A DNA stretch of 64,000 bases, from NCBI GenBank assembly GCA_026702845.1, contig JADCLS010000006.1:292838-356837 (forward strand), given 5' to 3'. Shown one piece after another: positions 57,201-64,000 of this stretch. This DNA comes from Candidatus Heimdallarchaeota archaeon. Lineage in GTDB: Archaea; Asgardarchaeota; Heimdallarchaeia; Heimdallarchaeales; Kariarchaeaceae. How positions within the stretch are numbered: position 1 is the first letter of the stretch; every line of letters starts with the position of its first letter. The position numbers and the translations under genes were made by a program. The notes below the pieces were generated by a model, which worked only from the letters and a program-made list of their open reading frames with translations, was not told the DNA's origin and did no database searches.

Positions 57201-60200
57201 CTATCACGATTCAACATAGAAGTTCCTAGATTCTGTTCTTCAACATCAGGAATGCCATCTAGATCAGTATCTGCTAATCGTGGATTGATTCTAAACTGGA
57301 ATTCATAATAATCTGATACGCCATCATTATCCGTATCTGCACGTGTTGGATCTGAGGTTACTTCAAGTACTTGTAATCCAACTGGTGTAATCAACTCAAT
57401 CTGCCAGCCTATCACTTCCTCGTAGTCCGTTAATCCATCATCATCTGTGTCAGGATCTGTTCCATCAGAGCCATAATGCAATTCTCCTAGTAATCCGTAG
57501 CCATCGGTTAATCCATCCCCATCAGTGTCTACATTCTCATCAGACGTGCCATAGATATTCTCGTAGAATGATGGTAATCCATCTCCATCAGCATCATCAC
57601 CCAGAACGTATCGAACCACATCTGCAATGTTTTCTGTATCTGAGTTTGCTTTGGTGATATCAAAGGTGAGATAATCTAGTGTATTGGAATACAATACTTC
57701 CTGCTCATCTATGATGAAATCACCATCCATATCAAGAGACACATCAATATTTCGATTCACACTGTTTATCGTCGTACTTCCATCCATGAGTGTTAATTCC
57801 AATCGGTAAATTCCAGATACTGAATTCTCATCAGTAATGTCATCTTCTGATTGAATATCATTATACAAGGCAGCAATCGTTGCCTCTGTAACTATATCTG
57901 AGGTATTGACCGCAAAGTAAAATCCATAATTGCTTGTATACGTTGCAATACCACTGTCAAGTACATTATTGTCTTTGTTGTACAGGATGTATTGCAGATC
58001 TAAATCTTGATAGCTATCATAATCAAAGGTACTTGGGCTAAGTGATCCCGTAATATCAAACATGAGATGTGGATTACCATATAGGTAGTGTGTTGTATAG
58101 GTATTGATCCCAATAGGTGCCTGAGTTACATTATATACAAATTCTTTGGTGAAATTGTTTCCTGAATTATCATATACTATCAATTGACCGGGGTTATACG
58201 CAGTTTCACGTTTGATATTGATGGAACGAGTATAATACTCCTCTATTATGCTGTAATTATAGCTCAAGGTTAGTATATCTGATGGACTATCCCAAATTAG
58301 TGGTTTGATAATAATATTATTTCCTTCTACTACAGATTTCTCCGATGTCATCATCTCCTTGACATAGGGTGCCACATCAAGTATAGTGATCTCAAATTGA
58401 GTGTAATCACGTCGATTATATTTGTTATTAGTTATCAAAGTTACATTGTAATCTCCAGCCTCGGTGTACGCATGTTTGAATGTATTACCAAAACCCATGG
58501 TTCCATCTCCAAAATCCCATAGGAATAATAATTCATCCAAGTTACCCTCGGTAGTAGAAATCTGAAAATCGAGATTATTACCTTCTATTCGATCACCATT
58601 AATATATGGTACATAATCCGGCCATGCATACGTAGCATTGAACCATTTGTGAGTAACATAGCTGTAGTAGCCATCAGAAATGATCACCCAGATAACATAC
58701 ATCCCCTCATAATCATAGGTGTAGGTGGGATTACGTTCAGTTGATGTATCTCCATTACCGAAATGCCAAGTATACGTCAGAGTTTCTGGATTCTTAGTGG
58801 ATGGCACTACTTTATAGGTGTAGGCTTGTTCTGTATTCACCTCACCAACCATATTCCAGGTGGTAAAGGGTGCGAAATGACCAATAGTATTTCCTGCATA
58901 TTCCCATGTAGAACAATTGATGAACCATTCTGGCTTTTGTAACAGGTTATGATCGATGAAGGGAATGAGATAATTATCCGATTGTGCACCATCCTCATCC
59001 ACTATATAGTATTTGCTATGAGCCAAATCTCCAACGAGTGTGGCATTGATGTAAAGACTGCCACTTGTTGGACCATAAGCAGGTGCCAGTTTGGTACCAC
59101 TATATACCTGATCTCCCAGCTGGAAATATACGGTTACATCGTCATTTCCGCTATCATAAACCGAGAATTCATAGGTTGCAGGGAATTTTCTGTCTAGAGG
59201 AGATACCGGAAATCTTGAAGTATTGGCTACACAGGAACTACAGATGGATGCGAGATGCCTGGTATCACTCAGCGATTCTCCATTGGGGAAGCTGAATATC
59301 GTTTCCACATACACATCATAGGCTTGTTCATCCTCCCTACTAGTATTGATCAAGATCTCAAAGTATCGATTGAGATATTGTGAGATATCATTAATTCCAT
59401 TGAATAAGCGTGTGGCATTACGAGTAGAATCTAGCACATCCAGGCTAATATTATGGGTATATACATTCTCCTCTATGATTGATACATTCCTTATCTCATA
59501 GGTTTGAGTACCATTTATTATCACACTCATATTACGTTCCTGCAATACTGGTGTCTTGTCTTTTATGAGAGAGATGATGATATCAGTACCCACATCTCCC
59601 CAAGTCCGGAAACTGATGGAATAATTCGAATATGCAGATAGTAAAGAAACATACGGTCTGATATTGACTACCTCAAATTCAGTTGTATTCTTTGATGCTG
59701 ATGCACCATCATCATCTTGAATGCTGAGGCCAATATTGTAGGTTCCATCATCGAAAAAGGGATAGGCTGTTTCTCTACCATCTCCTTCCACAGTCCACTG
59801 ATAATTCAATGCAGCTAGATCACTATACGCATCGGATATATCGGCATAGGATGCAATCGTTTCACCTTCAATATAATAATCTCGTTCATTCCAAATAGTA
59901 TTGATTACTGGGATCTGATTAGTAACCGTCACATCAATACTAGTGGTACCCACATCTCCATCATCGTCCATTACAGTTAATCGTACTGTGTACACTCCAT
60001 CATCCATGTAAGTATGTGTGACCTCCTTGCCTTCAGCAAGCAAGCTATCATTGAAATTCCAGACATACACCATAGTTTCCTGATCAGATTCAGAATCATC
60101 AACCGATGCTTTAAAAGAGATCATTTCATCCTCTCCCACACTAGTATCCACAGTTATGGTTGGTACTGGTACTTTGTTGGTGATGCTGATTTCTTCAAAT

Positions 60201-60817
60201 GCTACATATTCGAGACTATCATTGGTTAATCCACGGAGTCTCACAGTATATTCGCCAGAACTGGGATAGGTATATTCCACAGTTTGTCCAAATTTTGTAA
60301 CAGAATCACCAAATTCCCACAGAAAATTGTTCAATGCAAAGGGAGAGGGATCAGTTACTGCTTTGAAGGTGATCATTTCATCCTCCTCTGCAGTTGTCTT
60401 AGATGCAACTATACGCATATTCTGATCTTGAGGCATCACAGTAATGGGTACTGTGAATACACGGGAATTATTGAAATTAGCCAGAGCTAGAAAACTGACC
60501 AGAAATTCACCTGGTTGATAGAATGTATGTCTAATAAATGATTCTGATCTGTTCATCACCCAGATATTATCTCCATCATGAAAATCAACCATCAGGAATT
60601 GCACACTAAATCTCTCCACCCACATGCTCTGATGCACCTTAAATACAACTTCCTCTCCTATAGCCACCACATTATTATCCACATACACGAGATTATCTCC
60701 CATATCTGTTAGTGGATCAGTATATACTGGTGCATTCATATACACGAGAGTGGTGAGAAGCAATCCCACTACAGCGAAAGCTCCAGCGGTTCCTTGTTGT
60801 TGTGTTTTACTTACCAT
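54248..60817 (-). CDS. Large surface protein with PKD domains, thrombospondin type 3 repeats and helical C-terminus
   Basis: The product has 2189 residues. An N-terminal span (residues 10-30) is a signal peptide or anchor. Residues about 40-400 hold four PKD-like beta domains (for example LWEFGDSVT, YVWNFNDSLL); further PKD domains occur near 680 (WHFGNGDTS) and 770 (WDFGDGT). Residues about 1028-1380 form TSP3 calcium-binding repeats (DADGDGLPS, DTDGDGLTD and others). The last 800 residues are mainly long amphipathic helices with hydrophobic stretches and a WYWKKSCWWKFCVW segment near 1430. It lies one base downstream of the gene at 60819..63806, so the two are cotranscribed. It is a surface or secreted protein of unknown function. 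Confidence 0.85.
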   Translation of the reverse strand: MVSKTQQQGTAGAFAVVGLLLTTLVYMNAPVYTDPLTDMGDNLVYVDNNVVAIGEEVVFKVHQSMWVERFSVQFLMVDFHDGDNIWVMNRSESFIRHTFYQPGEFLVSFLALANFNNSRVFTVPITVMPQDQNMRIVASKTTAEEDEMITFKAVTDPSPFALNNFLWEFGDSVTKFGQTVEYTYPSSGEYTVRLRGLTNDSLEYVAFEEISITNKVPVPTITVDTSVGEDEMISFKASVDDSESDQETMVYVWNFNDSLLAEGKEVTHTYMDDGVYTVRLTVMDDDGDVGTTSIDVTVTNQIPVINTIWNERDYYIEGETIASYADISDAYSDLAALNYQWTVEGDGRETAYPFFDDGTYNIGLSIQDDDGASASKNTTEFEVVNIRPYVSLLSAYSNYSISFRTWGDVGTDIIISLIKDKTPVLQERNMSVIINGTQTYEIRNVSIIEENVYTHNISLDVLDSTRNATRLFNGINDISQYLNRYFEILINTSREDEQAYDVYVETIFSFPNGESLSDTRHLASICSSCVANTSRFPVSPLDRKFPATYEFSVYDSGNDDVTVYFQLGDQVYSGTKLAPAYGPTSGSLYINATLVGDLAHSKYYIVDEDGAQSDNYLIPFIDHNLLQKPEWFINCSTWEYAGNTIGHFAPFTTWNMVGEVNTEQAYTYKVVPSTKNPETLTYTWHFGNGDTSTERNPTYTYDYEGMYVIWVIISDGYYSYVTHKWFNATYAWPDYVPYINGDRIEGNNLDFQISTTEGNLDELLFLWDFGDGTMGFGNTFKHAYTEAGDYNVTLITNNKYNRRDYTQFEITILDVAPYVKEMMTSEKSVVEGNNIIIKPLIWDSPSDILTLSYNYSIIEEYYTRSINIKRETAYNPGQLIVYDNSGNNFTKEFVYNVTQAPIGINTYTTHYLYGNPHLMFDITGSLSPSTFDYDSYQDLDLQYILYNKDNNVLDSGIATYTSNYGFYFAVNTSDIVTEATIAALYNDIQSEDDITDENSVSGIYRLELTLMDGSTTINSVNRNIDVSLDMDGDFIIDEQEVLYSNTLDYLTFDITKANSDTENIADVVRYVLGDDADGDGLPSFYENIYGTSDENVDTDGDGLTDGYGLLGELHYGSDGTDPDTDDDGLTDYEEVIGWQIELITPVGLQVLEVTSDPTRADTDNDGVSDYYEFQFRINPRLADTDLDGIPDVEEQNLGTSMLNRDSDFDDIPDWDELNLEFKAVWTETNGTEHEQVYYLNPMSFDSDNDNVSDYDEVYVYHSIPTNADSDRDGLNDWLEIHEYGTDVMRADTDWDGLADGIEVAGFTLPVTKMSGGVYDEDGTTIKEPTVEQYNITVTTDPLRQDTDGDGLTDYEEISGDAANMSDPTSADSDGDGIMDLFDPQKLISDFEPPTLLDEIEVSYHVEPDITDNVIYRSLSTALTGIWDAVKAAVNVFRKMWYWKKSCWWKFCVWTPRLKSWGTIKNIVKDAIKDWAKKHLDDVFDNLNEWNELFKNTIRFDNFGIELKKSHGIPYGLKIRGSIKMDVRKVLSEMTGILNPQANIKVKIEDDAMIKRISIYKDGKYLKTVNNINSRTYIMDEYFELGKDGNRLESSTFHFEVEDQNGNTRIFERTVGLAEWGSGLLNSFVTEIKELADEIVKIATQVWEWTVDAAEYIGEKAKEAVDAVKDFVVDIYNRIKDWILEQFNKIWEGFIRDFINAFQRNYDQTAVDAMAAVFNGYESVRSDISDGIDDFNNNGFVSDLQDTMSQFEDIMDEWMPPLTKDDIFYGHGGTADIILAVFQGSILELAVEYLAEKAMEILQQVVTDFMMNLVDSIFNGYLNSVVDQIQDLIGSGPDETDNLDWNDPLEVAGEITDDDDSWLNMVFDIYNGVREFPSEMNTLLSGISTSNMLRIADAFMRDDPSRATSLNDLMVAMFKPAVRIGYIIADIFQFVDSIFMPELTLDSFSDAKKLGMQLDEHTVDAYDEPSNLAITLFVFEVVELAYNEITNAIDGKEREGGGGDPDKKGLRQGAAVDLIFWAIMGPIEIRMEKLDAVSTSYTKALVIQITKGVALVAQNLLAWFYVKEDGDAAPVEYFFMGFGWFLDLADAIWTAAIHESVLNARDLDSGDRAYYFEVVDKWVYLIYDIANYFANAGWAIPEGPWRIAYRIVQGIVIGYKFITSVMNLVAGLEETGVIGYPGMVQELNTA

Positions 60818-60818
60818 C

Positions 60819-63806
60819 TTATACTTTACCTCCTCTGAAAGATAGGATTAGCATAAGTATGGCCCCTATCAAAGCCACTCCAGCAAATGTTGTCATCAAT
60901 GGATTACTGGTTATCCCATCAAGCATCTGTTGGCCTCCTCCCACTTGTTCTCCTGTCTGGTTGTTAAACACCAGTGGATCGTAACCCTCATTATCTATCT
61001 CAAATTTATCTTCAAAACTATCCTGATCAGTGTCATTATTGAAGGGGTCTGTTCCATAACGATATTCCTCGAGATTGGATAGACCATCACCATCTTCATC
61101 TCCTGCAGCATCATCCACCAGCGGATCCAGACCTACAATCACTTCGTACCAGTCAGGCATCAGATCTGAATCTGTGTCATTATTATTGGGATTCGTGAGT
61201 AGGGTTAGATACTCCAGACCATCAGAGAGATAATCATTATCAGTATCATTGAGCAGGGGTGAGGTGAGTGATTCATAGACTTCTACTCCATCTTTGAGTT
61301 CATCATTGTCTGTATCGGGATTAAGAGGATTAGTTCCCTCATCTACCTCATTACCATCCAACAATTCATCATTATCACAATCGGGATTGAGAGGATCTGT
61401 GTTCATAATTTTGATCTCTTTACCATCTAATGCTCTATCTGCATCAGAATCTGAATTATTGGGATGAGTTCCATAAATCTGGATCTCAGCAAAATCAGAT
61501 AATCCATCTGAATCAGTATCATTGCTGTCATAATCGGTGCCCAGTTCCACTTCGTCTCCATCTCCTACAGAATCTCCATCACTGTCCCAGTTATTGGGAT
61601 CTGTTCCATATACAAAAATCTCCAAAGGGTCTGAGAGAGAATCCCAGTCAGTATCCGAATTGTTGAAATCAGTACCATAGCTATAAAATTCTTCTCCATC
61701 CAGCAGGGTATCATCATCCATATCGGGATCGGCTATGGACGCATTCAACTGCAGTTCCATTAGGTCTAGCAGGCCATCGGAATCGGTGTCATTGGATCTA
61801 GGGTCAGAACCGGCCAGGTACTCCTCGTAGTTGGTCAAACTATCGGTATCATAATCTTCGTAGGTATCGTTTGTAGTTGCCAAGGTGTCCCAGTCCACCT
61901 CCCATTTATCAGGAAGCAGATCATTATCCGTGTCATTATTAATGGAACTTGTTCCAGCAATAACCTCTTCGAAATCATTAAGCCCATCATTATCCTCATC
62001 AGCTTTCAGAGGATGAGTATTCGTTCCAAATATCTCCATACTGTCTGAGAGTTCATCCCCATCAGTATCCATATTCCATGGATCGGTGAAATAGGTGATT
62101 ACTTCCTGATAATCACTTAAACCATCAGAATCACTATCTGCGTCTGAGACATTGGTGAACACAAAGAACAGCTCGTATGAATCGTTTAAACCATCAGAAT
62201 CCGAATCGAGTTCGTATCCTAGACTATGGTAATAACGATACTCCTCAAGATCAGAAACCGTATCATTATCACTATCCACAGTCCAGGGTGCAGTGAAGGC
62301 AAGGGATACTTCCTCACCATCTGAGAGCCCATCACCATCTGTATCCCAGATTAAGGGATCCGAGGATCCATAGATGCTGATTCCATTGGCTGTCAGATTG
62401 TACACCGTATTGTATTCTACCGAATCTATTAGTTTATCACCATCCGTGTCATTGTTGGTGGCCTTGGTATACGAGGTGAAGAGCTCAAATGCATCAGATA
62501 GCCCATCATTATCAGAATCTGCCATAGTTGGATCAGTCTGGTACAACATTACTTCATCATAATCCCCAATAGTATCCTGATCCGTATCCGGCATTCCTGG
62601 ATTACTCCCAGCCTGTATCTCTTGAAAATTGGTTAATCCATCCGAATCGGTATCCTCAGACCCATCAGGAAAGTTGACATCAAAACCATTTTCAACTTCC
62701 CAGTAGTCATCCATGCAATCATTATCTGTATCACTGGTATATGGCTTGGAATGGTATACATGTACTTCAATTGCATCATAGAGGCCATCACTATCGGTGT
62801 CGTTGGAATACGGTGATGAACTATAGATGTAGATCTCGTTCCAGTCTGCCAGCTTGTCCTCATCTTCATCTACAATTCCAAAAGTAATGAGTTGTAGATT
62901 AGGTGTATTGTATATTGCATATTTTAGTTGAGATTCAGAATTCACATAGATTGGACTCGCAAATGTGGATGAGCTCAACGAGCGGTAAACCGCATCAGAT
63001 GTCGTATTAAGGGTGACTACCATCATCGATGACGTACCAGTAGGAGTCATACTGGCAAATCCCCCAAGTTTGTTAAACCCACCATCTCCTGTACTGTTTT
63101 TATAGTAACCATTACCATAGATGTAGTTATTGCTGGTTAATATCTGTAATATGGCTGATCCATCAGCAAAATTATCATTAGATCCAAAATGCTCGATCTT
63201 GAATATATCAAATTCTCCATCCATCTTGGCAATGAACCCAGAACCATTGTTACTTCTCATATAACCATTGATCTCTAGAGTATGGGTTACCTGCATCTCG
63301 AATAAACTGGTATTGGTGGTTCCTCCGACATACATATATGTTCCTTTGAAGAGGATGTCATTAATTGAAGTGTATAATGCATCTCCAGTATTACTACCCA
63401 TGCTGGTAGAGGTCATCAGCGTACCTGAACTATCAAAATGCATCAAAAATCCAGTTCCTGTTTCATGATAGCTATAGGCACTAAATTGTGTAGTTGAACC
63501 ACTATCAGTGAAGTTATTTTTGACACTTCCTCCAATATATATTTCCAATCCATCTACCGCAACAGCATTCACACGTAAATAATCTTCAGCTTTATCAAAG
63601 GTTGGAACATGGGTGGCCCACAAATAATTCAGCTGATCATCCAGTTTTATTACAAATGCTGATTCATAAACAGGTTGCTTAACAGGAATGGATATATCAT
63701 ATTCAATATAATTAATACCGTAATTTAGATCTGTTTCTGTGAATTCGATGTATTTTACATACTCCTCATAGCCATACATACTCTCGGTTAATGGTATTTC
63801 ACCCAT
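60819..63806 (-). CDS. Surface protein with beta-propeller-like N-terminus, 27 TSP3 repeats and C-terminal anchor (5' end broken)
   Basis: The product is at least 995 residues from ATG 63806. Residues 1-290 have repeated strands with VYESAFVIKLDDQLNYLW, AVAVDGLEIYIGGSV and GTGFLMHFDSSG, as in SBBP-type beta-propeller repeats. From about 312 to 940 there are 27 TSP3 repeats of about 23 residues (DTDSDGLSD...E...GTDP), which bind calcium. Residues 961-995 carry a C-terminal membrane span (FAGVALIGAILMLILSF) with basic end. The frame remains open and coding-like up to 63971 without a start codon, so the true protein begins further upstream; no signal peptide is present. The next gene begins one base after the stop. 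Confidence 0.8.
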   Translation of the reverse strand: MGEIPLTESMYGYEEYVKYIEFTETDLNYGINYIEYDISIPVKQPVYESAFVIKLDDQLNYLWATHVPTFDKAEDYLRVNAVAVDGLEIYIGGSVKNNFTDSGSTTQFSAYSYHETGTGFLMHFDSSGTLMTSTSMGSNTGDALYTSINDILFKGTYMYVGGTTNTSLFEMQVTHTLEINGYMRSNNGSGFIAKMDGEFDIFKIEHFGSNDNFADGSAILQILTSNNYIYGNGYYKNSTGDGGFNKLGGFASMTPTGTSSMMVVTLNTTSDAVYRSLSSSTFASPIYVNSESQLKYAIYNTPNLQLITFGIVDEDEDKLADWNEIYIYSSSPYSNDTDSDGLYDAIEVHVYHSKPYTSDTDNDCMDDYWEVENGFDVNFPDGSEDTDSDGLTNFQEIQAGSNPGMPDTDQDTIGDYDEVMLYQTDPTMADSDNDGLSDAFELFTSYTKATNNDTDGDKLIDSVEYNTVYNLTANGISIYGSSDPLIWDTDGDGLSDGEEVSLAFTAPWTVDSDNDTVSDLEEYRYYHSLGYELDSDSDGLNDSYELFFVFTNVSDADSDSDGLSDYQEVITYFTDPWNMDTDGDELSDSMEIFGTNTHPLKADEDNDGLNDFEEVIAGTSSINNDTDNDLLPDKWEVDWDTLATTNDTYEDYDTDSLTNYEEYLAGSDPRSNDTDSDGLLDLMELQLNASIADPDMDDDTLLDGEEFYSYGTDFNNSDTDWDSLSDPLEIFVYGTDPNNWDSDGDSVGDGDEVELGTDYDSNDTDSDGLSDFAEIQIYGTHPNNSDSDADRALDGKEIKIMNTDPLNPDCDNDELLDGNEVDEGTNPLNPDTDNDELKDGVEVYESLTSPLLNDTDNDYLSDGLEYLTLLTNPNNNDTDSDLMPDWYEVIVGLDPLVDDAAGDEDGDGLSNLEEYRYGTDPFNNDTDQDSFEDKFEIDNEGYDPLVFNNQTGEQVGGGQQMLDGITSNPLMTTFAGVALIGAILMLILSFRGGKV

Positions 63807-63971
63807 AGTAGCGATATAATCCCCAGGATCTAATGGATTATCGATTAAGTGATATCCATAATTTCCTCCTCCTTCATTATACCAATATAATCTGGTTTGT
63901 TTGAAAGATGGTGGTAATCCAGTTAGGGTGGGATCTATTAGGCTCAGTCCAATTTCATGTTGATATTTGAA
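63807..63971 (-). other. In-frame coding extension without start codon
   Basis: From the ATG at 63806 the frame continues upstream for 55 codons to a TAA at 63972-63974. The translation (for example GLPPSFKQTRLYWYNEGGG and DNPLDPGDYIATMG) looks like protein and matches the style of the downstream repeats, but it contains no ATG, GTG or TTG. The true start must therefore be in another frame or beyond a disruption. A frameshift (sequencing error or mutation) near 63972, or a pseudogene, would explain this. Confidence 0.6.
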
Positions 63972-64000
63972 TTAGTAAATTTTAGAAATACACAGTAGTA

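Overview
The window most likely comes from an Asgard archaeon, probably of the Heimdallarchaeia type. This is inferred from several observations. The DNA is AT-rich. Many genes have an archaeal TATA-like box about 25-30 bases before the start codon and little or no leader (ATG, GTG and TTG starts are all used). There are two Ras/Rab-like small GTPases, long leucine-rich-repeat proteins, roadblock/longin-like domains, an E2-ubiquitin-conjugase-like protein and very large surface proteins built of Ig-like, PKD and thrombospondin-type-3 repeats. No rRNA, tRNA, CRISPR array or insertion sequence was recognised. There is no marker gene, so the phylum is an inference.

1-12 kb: a truncated leucine-rich-repeat (LRR) protein; an E2-like protein lacking the catalytic cysteine; a TPR protein; a PadR operon (PadR, HAAS/RDD membrane protein, small membrane protein, flavodoxin) whose promoter carries two palindromes; a FetAB-like ABC transporter; a winged-helix/ferredoxin fusion; a stand-alone Lon N-terminal-domain protein; a small GTPase translationally coupled to an unknown partner; a second LRR protein; and a HugZ-like FMN-binding protein.

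12-37 kb: a polytopic sensor with a longin-like tail; amidase, rhodanese, SnoaL-like, bactofilin-like and SRPBCC proteins; a convergent GH13/GH57 carbohydrate pair; an MFS exporter; an M28-like aminopeptidase; two tandem universal-stress-type proteins in an apparent operon with an ArsB/NhaD-type permease; an M20 peptidase, a secreted subtilase and a membrane M28 peptidase; and an ABC exporter operon. The peptidases, glycosidases and exporters suggest a heterotrophic, peptide- and polysaccharide-using lifestyle.

37-54 kb: the most notable locus. A gene for a protein of about 3000 residues has a signal peptide, 26 Ig/cadherin-like repeats, one membrane span and a cytoplasmic longin/roadblock-like domain. 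It is followed after 46 bases by a Rab/Ras-like GTPase gene, which suggests a single-pass giant receptor that signals to a small GTPase. A second polytopic membrane protein with the same kind of cytoplasmic domain (50.7-52.0 kb), a histidine kinase, a NatAB-like ABC exporter, a ferredoxin, a VOC protein and a protein with four zinc ribbons surround it.

54-64 kb: two adjacent genes (1 base apart) encode large extracellular proteins. One has PKD domains, TSP3 repeats and a long helical C-terminus. The other has a beta-propeller-like N-terminus, 27 TSP3 repeats and a C-terminal anchor. The reading frame of the latter continues upstream of its first ATG without any start codon, so its 5' end is broken or frameshifted near the window edge.
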